In this document: positions 11,331-22,874 of the stretch, one piece after another
How the letters are laid out: each line of letters starts with the position of its first letter
Numbering within the stretch: the stretch's first letter is position 1
Source of the DNA: Ciborinia camelliae
Taxonomy: Eukaryota > Ascomycota > Leotiomycetes > Helotiales > Sclerotiniaceae
NCBI GenBank assembly: GCA_025890175.1
Contig: JANPYM010000004.1
Span: 2,106,809-2,170,808 of the forward strand
DNA length: 64,000 nt
Direction of reading: 5' to 3'
The notes under the pieces: generated by a model
Databases searched by the model: none
The model's input: only the letters and a program-made list of their open reading frames with translations
What the model was told of the DNA's origin: nothing
Position numbers and translations under genes: made by a program

Positions 11331-13287
11331 ATGTCAAGAGAACCCGAGATGGACGCCCTCACCGACTCTACCACCCTCAAAGCTGGTATGATATGTGATA
11401 TCAAGAACATTTATCGGAAAGAAGATAGCAAAGGTGGAATTACTTGGACAGACAAATATCCCGATCATTTGGATGACGCTGCTGAGAATGAGATGACAGC
11501 CCGCTATGCCATTATTGTACGTAACAAGGAGAGTTCTAATTCGCTCAAGAAACTCGAAATCGATAGTATCATCATTCAAAGTCCATTGCTCAGACAGGTG
11601 TTGGAAAAGGTTTTGAAAGACTACCCTGGCGTCACCCCAAATTTGAAGCGACTTACTTTCAAGGCTCCTTTCAATCCTTTTGTTCATCGTTGGGCACAAC
11701 TTATGCAAGCCACCGAGTCCGAAAAGGATGAACAGACGAAGGCTCATCTGGTAATCTTGCACAAAACTCTCCAATCAGAACTCAAAGATGTCATCGCTGC
11801 CAAAATTGATTACATCGAAAACAAAGTTATCACGTATGACCACCTTTGGACCATCTTCCAGCCCGGTTGCATAGTCTACACGCAACTATGGGGTCGTGAT
11901 TGCGCTGTAAAGTTTATTGACGGTGGTTACAAGAGCACTCAGAGATTTGGTCCCTTCTATGAAGTTAACTGTGAGCGTGTGGACTGGGATGGCGAAACTT
12001 TTGGTTTTGGAGATGTTTCATATAGAATTCGAGAGTTCGTAGGCACGACGAGGATCCATACTCTTTCGGCTTTTCCACTCGAATTTCATCCAAACGAAAA
12101 GAAGATCAAATCCGAGCTTTTGGAACGTGGCAAGCTATTTGAGCAATATCGTGGATATCACTTCAAAAATTACAAGTCCTTCGCCATTGGTATTGCCGCA
12201 TGTGGGCACCCTATCAAGGTAACTGTGGACAGTCGTATCATCATGTAAGTAATCATTCCACCGGCTCTAACAGTTGATACCTAACATGGATTATAGTGAT
12301 ACATCTGCTTATGGCAAATTCAATCCCAATAATAGCGTTTATGTTAGGGCATTTGATCCTAAAAAGGCCTCTACAATTTACCACGTCGATCCGAACTATG
12401 AAAGCCATTCCAGCTCTAGTACAGACAAGAAGCATCTCAGGATTAAATTACTTAATCCGGAGCAACTTCTTATCTGTTCTCCTCTTCTGAAAGGCTATGC
12501 CCTAAGGCAAAAACTCTGGCTCGAGTTTCTAGTTGACGTTCCCACTGAAATCGTTTGGAACGACTCTGCATTTCAAAGTCTTGTTCTTCCCCCATCACAG
12601 AAAGAATTGATCCTCGCCATCGCAACTTCCCAGATCTCGAAATCTTCCACCTTTGATGACGTTATTAGCGGCAAGGGCAAAGGTACAATCCTTTTGCTTT
12701 CTGGGGGCCCCGGTATAGGCAAGACCTTGACTGCCGAATCTATTGCAGAGGCCATGCGAGTTCCCCTCTATATGCTCTCAGCTGGAGATTTGGGTACGGA
12801 ATCCGCAGACGTATCGTCTAAACTCACCCTAATCCTCGAAATGGTCACCAGTTGGAATGCGGTCTTACTATTGGACGAATGCGATGTTTTCCTCGAGTCA
12901 CGAACTTCGGACTCCCTCGAGCGCAACAAAATTGTTTCGATCTTCCTACGCACTCTCGAATATTACGAAGGCATTTTATTTTTGACTACTAATCGTGTCA
13001 AAAACATCGACCCTGCTTTCCAATCACGCATTCATTTGAGTATGGAATACCAGGACCTGGACAAGAGTGCGAGAGAGAAGGTTTGGAGAAACTTCTTATC
13101 CCGTGGGGAGGATGCGGAACACCATCATCAGATCACTGATGCTGAAGTTGGTAAATTGGCAGATGTGAACATCAATGGAAGACAGATCAAGAATATCTTG
13201 AAGACTGCGAAATTGCTTGCTAGTTATAAGGATGAGCTTTTGAAGTTCGAGCATGTCCGAACGGTCATGAGTATGGAGGAGAATTAG
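11331..13287 (+). CDS. AAA+ ATPase with DUF7025 domain
   Basis: Exons 11331-12244 and 12297-13287, 52-bp intron, 634 aa. The start is the ATG of MSREPEMDAL; the frame is open further upstream but has no earlier ATG. A conserved fungal module (DUF7025-like, about residues 168-265: GCIVYTQLWGRDCAVKF, FYEVNCERVDWDGETFGFG) precedes a single AAA core. That core has Walker A GGPGIGKT (about 441-448), Walker B VLLLDECD (about 493-500), sensor-1 LTTNR, and an RIHLSMEY region after the arginine-bearing loop. The intron falls between the two modules. Proteins of this type are abundant in filamentous ascomycetes. They are related by core to Bcs1/spastin-like ATPases, but their substrates are unknown. 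All ATPase residues are present, so it should be active. Cellular role unassigned. Confidence 0.85.
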
Positions 13288-14340
13288 GAGCCTCTGTATT
13301 TTCTGAATGGCCGCGTCTTGCACTAAGATTGCAGGAATCACGTGGGACAAATCTCTCACATAGTATTTAGGAAGCTTAGCATTATCATAGGATAGATTCA
13401 TAGGATAATACACACGCGCGATGATTTATTATTACAAATGAAGTGTCAGAGATGGAGCTCAAACTGGTGGTCCATTTACATATTTTAATGCTTCTTTTGA
13501 TTGCCTCAAATGCGTGGTGAAAGTTACGGATGCATTCATCATACCATGGTCAAGCGATATCCACATGATAAATATGTCATCATGTTCAGATCTTCAGCTT
13601 CCACCTCAATGCTAAATTTCGTATTCATTCTCTCATTATTCAAGCCATACTTAACCCATTTCTCGTATCCTCATGTAATCACGAGACATACCGTATAGTT
13701 GTACAGCAACGCTCAGCCTCAACGCCGATCCGTCTTGGCAGTGAGACGGAGGTCAGACCATGACGGCACCTCCCCAACCAACATCTTCAACCTCACTAAT
13801 CCACACCGCATCACCTGAAAAATGGTTTCCTTAACATCACGCAATAGTGCGTGGGATTTGTCAGACTATTTTAAGTTTTCTCGTGATGGCGTTCAAATTT
13901 GTCTTAGCACGTGCTTGGAAATTCGATTAGTCTGCAAATATTATCGTAATGATATGATGTGGAGGGGAGCTGAGTTCGTGTTTTTCGGCTCGTATTTCGT
14001 ATCTGAAGATAGCTACACAGAAATCTAAACACGTTACTCAAAATGAAGGAGAGGCGGCGAGGGGTCTCGGATACCTGATGAATAACGGGTACGAGTTGTA
14101 GCATGACGGGTTGATGCTCATCAAGCTTATGATGTATGCTTACCTAGGTGGTTATGTCACTGCCGAGCCGGAAATGTACGGTGTAAGAGAACAACATGAC
14201 AGTCGTGGGAGCCGGGGAAATGGGATATATAAACCGAGTGTTTGTCTGGTGTTTCTCGTTTTGATTCATTATCACCATCTCAATATTCATATCATAAACC
14301 CAACATTCTTCCAAAGTTGTAACTTTCAAGCAAAATCAAC
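13288..14340. other. Intergenic region upstream of the secreted-protein gene
   Basis: This holds the 3' flank of the ATPase gene and the promoter of the secreted protein. Apart from the TATA-like box at 14226-14233, I see no supported feature. Confidence 0.5.
14226..14233 (+). promoter_or_regulatory. TATA-like box of the secreted-protein gene
   Basis: TATATAAA lies 108 bp before the ATG at 14341. It is followed by an AT/pyrimidine-rich leader ending AAAATCAACATG, a good fungal start context. Position and match are consistent with a core promoter; not proven. Confidence 0.5.
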
Positions 14341-14959
14341 ATGCAATTCTCACTCCCAAAACTCATGACTCTTGGTCTAGCAGCCATCAGTGGTGTCGCT
14401 GCTGCACCAACTGATTACTTCAATGTCGATATCACATTCATTGGTGGTCCAGCTAGCTATAACTTGACTATTCCTGCGGATGGACAGACTCATGCTACGA
14501 GTTCGTTCCCCTTCCCCATTCCCTTTCGTTTCCCTTTCCCATGCATCAGCTAACCATCCCCAGATAACGCCCTCTCCGTCTCTCTAATCCGTTCTTCCAA
14601 CTTCGACGTCTACCACCTCTGTACTTTCTACCATGATAACCCCGCTACACTCGTCAATAATGGAGGCATTGTTAGTGTCGGACCTCCAACACCAATCACG
14701 GGGGTCAGTTGCCCAATTACGGATCAGAGATGTATTCCTAACTATAGTGAGTATTTCTTTCTTTTTTTCTTGTATATTTGAGAGGAGATGAAGATGAATC
14801 GGGGATCTGAAAGAGAATTGGAAGGAGAGAATATCAATATAAGAGAAAGAGACTAACAGAAAAATAGGCGACTGCTATTCTTCTACCACGGGACAATTCT
14901 TGGGTTCTTGCTGTGATGGATTCTGTGCAGCGAATAAATGTAGACCTTTCTTTGTTTAA
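14341..14959 (+). CDS. Small secreted cysteine-rich protein (effector-like)
   Basis: Three exons: 14341-14500, 14564-14746 and 14868-14959. The introns are 63 and 121 bp, the second with a GACTAAC branch point. The protein is 144 aa. Residues 1-22 form a signal peptide (hydrophobic LGLAAISGVAA, then PTDYF). The mature part has eight cysteines, five of them in the last exon (one after SD, then GSCCDGFCAANKC), consistent with up to four disulfides. There is no membrane segment or GPI signal. Size, secretion signal, cysteine content and multi-exon layout fit fungal apoplastic effectors or small secreted proteins. I do not recognise a named family, so no activity is assigned. Splicing is supported by frame continuity across both junctions. 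Confidence 0.8.
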
Positions 14960-15949
14960 GATTCCACTGTTAAGTTATTCATGGGATGAGTTTTCAGACA
15001 TGTTGTGAGAATAGGGAATCGAAGTTCTTGATAGTCGAAAGGGTATATTAAGGTCATGAGACGGTGAGGGAGAAAGAAAATATATATTTATTGTGTCAGT
15101 TTACTTTGGTTCGATAACTTGGTAATCATTATATGTTTTCCTGCGCACAAATCAGAAATTCAACTTATCTTCTATGCTCAAAATTGAAAAGAGAGTCAAG
15201 GTAGCGAATCGAATTACTATGTGATATATACATCTTTTACGTTGTCATATTACCTAGCTGTTATAAGTTATAACCACCCCCCTTCACCCCCTCCCAGATG
15301 TTCAATGCCCGAAATGCCTTTCAACTGTGAAACATTTTTGATTCTTCAAATTGTTAGAAAGATTAAAAGCTTTAACATTATCAAATTTTATTGAAAAACG
15401 ATAAATTGTTCAAACATTCCAAATCTAGAAAAATAACCAAAAACTAAAATGGTTGGTGTATTCTATAAATCACGATGAACGGGTTATAATCAACCAATCG
15501 GCCCAGCAGGTCATTTAGCGTCATTGGAAATGATATATGTAACCCTATCACTGATTACCAGTATTTTTCGTGCTACATACCAGTTCAAAAGAATTTAGCC
15601 GGGTACTACTATATTCCCAAAGACACGGATCAATTCATTGTAGGAAAATGTCTGACATACCTTCTCAACTTCGATACAATGGATAGCATCTCCACAAAAA
15701 CATTTTCGGAATTTCGTTTGGTCGAATATGCTGCCATTTTCGAGATTCACCATGCTGTAAAGCTAGAGAATTTAGGCGAAGATTGGGAAACCAGATTTCA
15801 ATCCAACATAGTTTTGAGACTTTTTCGCAACAGGTTATATTCAAGGTTATTTTCAAGAATCAGTTTCTGTTTTATAATCTATATATTCGCTCTGGTGGTG
15901 AGTTATTTATAGGTATAATTTTATCTTTTAGCACTAATTCATGGTTCAG
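14960..15949. other. Gene-free spacer
   Basis: The 3' flank of the secreted-protein gene followed by AT-rich DNA. The open frames at 15,665-15,974 contain no recognised motif; they may be upstream parts of the fragment described next. Confidence 0.4.
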
Positions 15950-16284
15950 CTACTTGCAAAAGCCTCGATGTTAGCCTACCCAGTCAACTTGATATTTCCC
16001 ATGCCCACACGAAATCGGCACTCCATAAATTGAAAGAAGGCCTCCAAATTGCTCTTGAAGATTGTTTCGCGGACGAAGCTAAAAATAGACCAAGCTGTTT
16101 ACTGATTTTACAAATTGCAAGATATCATCTCTCCGTTCTCTCAGACGATGGCAAGTGGGAATTTCATCGAGATGATTCTTTGCAAGCTTTAGACTATCTG
16201 CTAAAAGCCCCCCCCCCCCCCTCCTCAATGATTAGAGAACTTATTCTATTTTGTTTTAGGAATAAAGCTCAACTGCGAAGGTAG
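15950..16284 (+). pseudogene. Possible decayed gene fragment
   Basis: One frame stays open from about 15,940 to 16,284 and reads like real protein (HTKSALHKLKEGL, ALEDCFADEAKNRPS, QIARYHLSVLSDDGKWEFH, DDSLQALDYLLK) before running into a 13-bp C tract (16207-16219). A possible intron (GTATAA...TTTTAG) ends just before it. I found no start and no continuation, and I do not recognise the family. It may be the tail of a degraded gene related to cell-death or signalling proteins, but that is a guess. Confidence 0.3.
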
Positions 16285-16728
16285 ATCGATCCCCATATTT
16301 TACCAGTTATGGGAGGAAAGACGCGAAAGGTCTATACTTTGGAGCGATACGAAAGCGGATACTTAAAGATCGTGCTGAGCTTTCAGAGAAATAATACGAC
16401 TCCGAAGTCAAAACAATCGATCGATAGTATTTTGGGAGCCAAGGACAGTTGCACGACAAGCAGAGACTGTTCACTCTAACTACCGGTGGAATACACGAAA
16501 TATATCCGTACCAGATTTCAAAGATATCCTGACTAACACAGTTTTAAAAGACCCTGGAAAATCACAAATCAAACGGTGAGCACTTGAACTTAATGCGAAA
16601 ATTCTTCGATTGATAGCGCACAGGCGCTTCACAAGCATACATAGAGACTATCGACTAGCCCCAGAAACATCCCACAACGATACAGATGACGAGAAACACA
16701 CCACAAGTACTCTAGGCCCCCAGGAGTA
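16285..16728. other. Spacer
   Basis: No supported feature; it includes the 3' flank of the minus-strand pseudokinase gene ending at 16,729. Confidence 0.4.
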
Positions 16729-18263
16729 TCAAATTTTAATATCATCAATTCTTGATTGAATCAAGCTCATGATTTCCATCCCAACCCTCAATGCACTCCC
16801 CTCATCAAATGACATGCGTTTGAGATGATCTTCCGACATGTTCAGGCATGAGATGACAACTTCCGTTAGGGCTATGCCCACAGCCGAGGGTAGATCAGAG
16901 TTAACCATTTTCATGATCATTTTTCCCATATCCTTCCCATCCATATGGGATAGATTGTGTCGGAGTTTTCGCTGTTCGGAAAATTCTATGGGTTCATCTT
17001 CATCATCCGAGAAGACTTCGTTGGCGGGGCCAAATTTCACATTGCTAAGCTTCACCATGCGCTGAATAAGCAGGGATGGTAGTAGCGTTTTACCGTTGGA
17101 CTTAGCCAATAATGGCTTCCACAAAAGGATCTCCAACATACAGACACCCATGCTATAGATATCATGCCCCATTGTATATTCCTCTTCGGCGCGTGGCCAT
17201 TGTCCATGGGGGTGCTGGTACAATCTAGTGGCCCAGCCATTAAGATCAACACACTTTCGTGGATAGCTCACATCTTGCCGGCATCTCCAATCTGTGAGGA
17301 ATAAGTTCCATTTTTTTTGGGGTCAAGGTAACAGAGCCAATATCGATGACGGCCACCATTATGTTGCTAGAATTGATGTTCTTGTGTACCCTCCGGACTT
17401 TGCCATGAACATGAAGCACGGCATGAAAAAGTTGGGAACATATCTCAACACGTTCATTAAGGGTGGGAATCTCTAACTCTTGTATAACTCTCTCTAGAGT
17501 GCCTCCAATTTTCGTGTTATTTGGGACAAAGAATACGAGCTGGTAAGGTGGTGCTGCGTTGCGGGAAGAACTTTGGTGAGAAGAACCTTTGCGAAACCCG
17601 ACGAAGTCCAGAATACCCGGGGAATCTTTCGCTGATCCCAAGGTTCTTGCCAATCTCCTAACGTCCTCTTCGTTTTCGGCATAATTATTCTCGATGAGAA
17701 AAGTGCCAGCTCCTTTCGCTGCTCTCCCCATCTTGTCAGTGAGATGGCAGTGAAAGAGACGGATATCGCCAGTAAGTTTTGTGATTTCCTCTACATCTTT
17801 AAATACGTCTTTAGACAGGAGCCGAGCAGTCGGAAGGTCCTGCTTTGGTTCGGCAAGCATAACATAGTTATGGAAATCTTTCTGCACCACGTTGAGCCTT
17901 CTGATACTCTCTTGTACATTCCGTTGATACTCTCTGGTGTCAAAGTTCGAAACGGAATTGAAATCCAGCTCATCTAAAAGCTTGGGTGTTTTGTATAGTA
18001 GGACTTGAAACTCCCGGAAGGCCTTATCTAAACGATTGCCAAGGTCTTTGCTCCTCGTGGTTCTGCAAATTTGTTGACCAAGTTCCAACTTCTTACTCAA
18101 TTTTGTGTGTGAAGATTCCATGGAGATAGATGCCTTTTCTCGCACTGTCTTTGGGAGCTTCTCATTCTCATTAACTCGACGAGCCAGTTCGAGACTTTTG
18201 TTGATGAGTAGGTCCCTGGTTGCGACGGTCGCGAAGGCTAGACTTTAGACCGACAGTCTCCAT
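16729..18263 (-). pseudogene. Helical (HeLo-like) domain plus pseudokinase, two frame breaks
   Basis: The likely start is the ATG at 18263 (METVGL), just after an upstream intron ending CTAATCTATCACAG. The reading frame then shifts by one base between about 18,243 and 18,175. It shifts again at a run of eight A residues on the coding strand (17311-17318). Removing two bases overall would give about 510 aa. The N-terminal ~220 residues are helical and charged, resembling HeLo/HET-s-type domains. The rest is kinase-like but lacks catalytic residues: HKNINSSNI stands where HRDxKxxN is expected and TDW replaces DFG, while DIYSMGVCMLEI (helix F) is well kept. Such fungal proteins resemble MLKL-type cell-death pseudokinases. 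The gene is either a recent pseudogene or affected by sequence errors. Confidence 0.6.
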
Positions 18264-20055
18264 TTTCTGTGATAGATTAGTACAATACATATGGCAAGAA
18301 ACTACCCCGCGCAGGCTGTAGTATGGTTGAATAGTGAAACTTACCGGTACCCTTTGATGATTTTATCCTGCGATATGTTAATGTGTAGAGAGGTGTAAGC
18401 AGTCGAAAGGATGTATTTATGGGTCTTTGTGCATCTAGAAATAATAGTTTACACAAAAATGGGCATCAAGAACAGAAAGGTTGAGCATTTGAGGATGTAA
18501 AGCTCGAAATAGTATTCAAGTCACCATTTCGACATAGGCTGATGAGTCAATGATTGGGGCTCTCTCCTGCATGACCTAATTGAGGCTTGATATATGGCCG
18601 ACGGATCAATGCAATAGTGTAAAATACACCATGGATTCCTAGTCATCTCTATTCGGAGGGAGACTAATTGGGGCTCTCAAGAAAAATTATTCTTAACTTG
18701 ATTATCCATACGGTTCGCCGGTTGAGGTTGATCGTTCCTGGGACTTTATCGAGGAGTTCTTTTCTTATCTATGGGTATATATATTTCTACAATCCAAAGA
18801 ATGCTAGAAGAAAAAGAAGAAGAGAATTCAGAGAAGCCACTCAAAAGATCGCAACTACAAGGACAATCTCTCCGTGACGGGAAAGGTTGGTACACTTGGT
18901 ACAGATTTTATGTGCAGTTTTCGCCATACTCATTTAACATGAACAATAAACGAGATGCAATGCAATTGATCTTTTCCAGTACTTCATAAAAGCCAATTCC
19001 AACTCCAGCCATATAGGTTCCCAATGTAAGGCTCTTTTGAGCCTGATTAATCAAGCATCCATATCCATTTGTATATATAGGTATTTAGCCAAGAGGCCTA
19101 GGTACCTACCCTCTTGCAACCTTGAGCCTTCCCACATAATCAATAAGACTTCTAGAACTACGACTTCTCGCCGACACCAAATGTATGATGTACGTAGGGA
19201 GAGCGACCACTAGTACTTCAAATCAGCTGACTATAATTCATATAACACTCACCAAAAACTTAGCGATGAAAGCTTTCATTAAAAATTGAGCGCGAGCTCC
19301 CGCACGCGCGTCTTTTAGATCCTTCTGGATTTTGCCTTTCAGTTCAAGAGGGCGGGGGGGAAAGGAGGTATAACGGAGTAACGCTTCTTCCGATTTGCTA
19401 TGGTCACGTAGTAGTAGAAATACACATTCCGATTTTCCGTTACAGGATATTGTTAGTATAATCATGTGATATGGTGCAGCAAGTGCATACGGCTGCTGGA
19501 TAGCTAGCGCCCGCTCGAGCGGCGCGCATATATACGCACAATCTGTAGCATACCTAACATAGTTGAGAAAAACAAGCCGAATATTGGGAGCGCGTTCTGC
19601 ACGCATATGCTTCAGAGCCTATTCTGATTTTGAAGCTAAAAAGGTTGAAATTTTAAAGCTATATAGATTTTGAAGCTTTTAATATTTTGGGGGGTATACG
19701 CACACTCCCTTTTTTCCTCAAACCCTTTACTTTTCGATGTAAAAATAGATAATAAGAAAAATTATGTGTTGTTTATGTGATATTATTTAGTAAAAGTTGA
19801 ATTCTAATATCAAAATTCTTTTGATCCTATCATGTGATTCATATAAAAATGATTCCTAATGGAAATCCAAATGCGGAAAACGACCTCGAAGGCACACAAA
19901 ATCGAAATCCTTTGACCTCCGCAGAACATTTTCTTCGCCAAGGCTCTGAAACATAATACGATACTATAGTATAATCCACCTTCACCACCAATGGTGATAC
20001 CAACACTTTCATTAAAATTTTCCGTATTATTGTATGTTGATCATTATTAACGGCC
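18264..20055. other. Intergenic region with repeat relic
   Basis: The region lies between the pseudokinase (-) and the RRM gene (+). The first ~100 bp hold a good leader intron of the pseudokinase gene (donor GTAAGT near 18,345; acceptor near 18,267). The inverted copy E of the dispersed repeat is at 19013-19154. A 122-codon frame at 19238-19606 (-) has no recognised motif and sits in sequence with many GCGCGC/ACGCGCG blocks unlike its surroundings, possibly another element relic. Confidence 0.45.
19013..19154 (-). repeat. Dispersed short repeat, copy E (inverted)
   Basis: The reverse complement begins TAGAAGTCTTATTGATTATG, then GGGAAGGCTCAAGG, GCAAGAGGGTAGGTACCTAG, GCCTCTTGGCTAAATA and GGCTCAAAAGAGCC. 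It is the longest copy seen (about 140 bp) and carries a GGTAGGTACCTA insertion relative to A-C that copy D partly shares. Confidence 0.7.
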
Positions 20056-21119
20056 ATGGCAGATTCATCGAACTGGAGACTTCGCGCTCCAGCTGAATCT
20101 AACTCTCCGCCAAAACAATCAAACTGGTCCAGCCGAGGACCTAGAGAGGACTCTTCTTCTCGAGAAAATCGACCTCACAGACAACCGATCGTGTCACTTG
20201 CAGAGAGAAGCCGGTCCGATGACGTGAAAGTCCACAGACCAGAGCGACAGCAGGAGGACTCACCAGAAACGATACAAGCTATCGCGGAAGGCCGCCGCGT
20301 CTATCTCGGAAACCTCTTCTATACCACCACACCGAATGGAATAAATGCATTCCTTGCCAAAAACGGGGTCGGTCCTGTTACAAATATTCACATTTCCATC
20401 GATCCGTTTACAGGCCGTTGTCCGGGATATTGCTTTATCGAGTTTGCTGAAAAGGCAAAAGCAGACGACGCTATGCAGATTCTGGATGGGCTTTTCATGT
20501 ATGACCGACCTGTCAAGTGTCGGCCTTGTCGACCCAAGGGTAAAGTTCGACTCGGAGGTCCCGTCCAGAGCTCTCGTGACGAGAACAATAACTCCAGTTA
20601 TAATCGCTGGGGTAATTGGGAAGAGTCTGGAGCCGGAGACTCTCAGCTTGACAGACTCGCGGGGCATAGCGGACCCAATGACGCGATGAGACATTACCAA
20701 GTTTCGAAAGCCCAAGAAGACGGTCGTCAACTCTTCATCGGTGGGTTGCCTAGAATGCTTGATCAACCTGAGAATGAATTCGAGATCCGATCCATTTTTG
20801 AGGATTTCAAAGTGTATGTTTCTCTTGAAAATTTCAACATCTCCTTCGCCTAACGTGTTCTAGTGATGGAGTAAGTAAGAGGGTGAGCCCTCGCGAGCTA
20901 GATGGTCGGGGTGATAATAAGGGTGATAATCGACGAAACTTCTGTTTTGTTGATTTCAATACTCGCGAAGAGGCTCAAGCGGCTAGGCAGGCCATCGATG
21001 GCATCTTGTACAGAAATGGTTTACTGAAGGTCTCGATGGCAATACCAAAATCTGTAAGACAGAGGGATAGATATGGGAATACGGAGGAGAGAAGGGTTGG
21101 GAATTCACGATGGGGATAA
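20056..21119 (+). CDS. RNA-binding protein with two RRM domains
   Basis: Exons 20056-20813 and 20864-21119 with a 50-bp intron; 337 aa. The intron splits the second RRM, and splicing restores it (FEDFK-V-DGVSKRV). The N-terminal ~75 residues are Ser/Arg-rich and disordered (SSRGPREDSSSRENRPHR). RRM1 has RNP2 VYLGNL and RNP1 PGYCFIEF, about residues 80-160. RRM2 has LFIGGL and NFCFVDF, about 230-320. The linker contains NRWGNWEES. The C-terminus is short and basic. Two complete RRMs indicate binding to single-stranded RNA, so a role in splicing, export or mRNA fate is likely. I do not recognise the specific orthologue. Confidence 0.85.
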
Positions 21120-21659
21120 GAAGTCGGCAAGTCTTCAAGAGTTTGGTATGAAGGATATACTTTGACCACCCAAAACCACCCAAAACCAATCAATTGTCAT
21201 TCTAGGTACGTCGTAGATATACGATTCTCCACTGAACCATACCATACCTTGCATAATAAACCCTCATCCTGCTTACTAATCCCTTCCAGCTACTTTCGTA
21301 TAAGATGAAGAGATGGAAGAGGTGACAGTGTGGGATACGTGATTCGGATCTTTAGAGTGAATCCCTCTTGATAGTTTCAGAGATATTCATTGACATGCCC
21401 AAATTGAATTGAACACCTGCAAACTTTTAGATCAGGTAAGACAGGATCTTATATACTTTGGCAATATTTGGGCGGTGAGAAACTTTGTCCGCCTAGGTAC
21501 TTCGGGTAGGTTTCAGATTCATAAGCCAAATCAATATTACTAGCTGCATGATGCAGTGATACTGGAGATGGGGGGTAAAGTAGGTACATATATACTCTTA
21601 TACTATTTCAAAGTCTCATTGTTTCGCATCATTCATATCCACAGCCATCATTATTCAAG
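21120..21659. other. Intergenic region
   Basis: The 3' flank of the RRM gene and the upstream region of the SnoaL-like gene. No further feature seen. Confidence 0.5.
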
Positions 21660-22463
21660 ATGCAATTCTTCAAGCTTCTAGCCTTTGTTTCTGGATTAAT
21701 CCAAAATGCTATCGGCACCTCAGAGTACTCAGCATGTCCCAACATCTCTCCCGGTCCGGCTCGCGCTTTCCAGCTCCCAGAACTTCTCCCCATATCGCCC
21801 TTCCCAGATCCAATTGCAACCGAATCCATCCGTAACACACTTGCACTTTACGCCTTTGCAATCGATGGCCGCAATGTGAGTAAAATGATTTTTTTTTTCT
21901 TTCTCGAAATTACGTCTCTCTTGCGTACCTACCTGTTGATATCTCAATTCGCTCTAGTTCCTCTCTTTTCTCAAATGCCCGTAACTAATTTAGACGGGAT
22001 TACTAATATATCACTGCTCCAGTGGGCAGCCCTCTCCCGTGTCTTCGCTCCCAATGCCCGAGCAAACTACTCCGAACCCCTCGGGATCATGTACGGAGTT
22101 AAAAATATCACCCAGAGCATTTCATCTGCAGTTCTTCAATTCGCAGGGACATAGCATAGATATGGCACGCAATATATTGCGATTTGCTCGCTCACCAGTG
22201 CTATCTCAGTGACATATCTTCAAGCGAGCCATTTTTTCCTGCCGGATGTGGCGCCTGTTATTGAAGATGATAGTCATACGTTGTTCGCTACTGGAAGGTA
22301 TGAAGATACTTGGGCTAAATTGGATGATGGGACTTGGAAGATTGTTAATAGAAATCTTTTTTATATTGTAGGTTGATTTTTTGGATCGGTAATTGTCGTT
22401 TTGAGGGAGCTATGTGAGGCTAATTGTTTGTTTTAGGGGCCCTTGATTTTGGGTACCACGTAG
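21660..22463 (+). pseudogene. Secreted SnoaL-like protein with in-frame TAG
   Basis: Three exons: 21660-21875, 22023-22367 and 22437-22463. The introns are 147 bp (branch TACTAAT, acceptor CTCCAG) and 69 bp, all phase 0, for 195 codons. The N-terminus is a signal peptide (FFKLLAFVSGLIQNAIG). The rest fits a SnoaL-like (NTF2-fold) domain: ALYAFAIDGRN, VFAPNARANYSEPLG, HRYGTQYIAIC, ATGRYEDTWAKLDDG, W-K-I-V-N-R-N. Codon 165 in the genomic frame of exon 2 (22152-22154) is TAG between FAGT and HRYGTQ, where CAG is the obvious parent. Reading continues cleanly afterwards through the last intron, so the lesion looks recent. SnoaL-like folds are found in polyketide cyclases, isomerases and many secreted fungal proteins; the activity here is unknown. 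The truncated product would lack the second half of the domain. Confidence 0.7.
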
Positions 22464-22874
22464 AAATTCATCTCCATGTATTCTAGCAGTGCTTTAAAGG
22501 GGAAACTTTCAAGAAGAGGTTCTTTACCCGAACTCGATTCCATCAAACGTTTCTTGTACCTAGCTCTTGGTCAGAATGTCAGACTCACCTGTATGGAATC
22601 ATGGAAAAGTAAATAGCTGGCTAGTCTTCAGTATATATTATTGAAGGGCCATGGAAGGGTTGGGTATGTTTCCAACCGGCTCGCAAGAATCCTTAATACA
22701 AGCCAATAAAAGAAGATCCTCCTCTCAATCTTCAACATCCCACTCCACTCTCTTTCCTAGTCTCCACTCCCTCACACAAAGTCAAAATCCCCCAAAGACG
22801 ACCACTACCCCTTTCCCCAACCCCATACCTTGCACTTCGCATCGCATACATGATATATATATATAATTTGATCT
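22464..22874. other. Spacer
   Basis: The 3' flank of the SnoaL-like gene, then a pyrimidine-rich stretch (about 22,720-22,860). No gene seen. Confidence 0.45.

Noticed and set aside
19238..19606. 122-codon minus-strand frame starting with ATG
   Set aside because: No motif recognised; sits in GCGC/ACGCG-rich sequence unlike nearby genes and is more likely an element relic than a gene.
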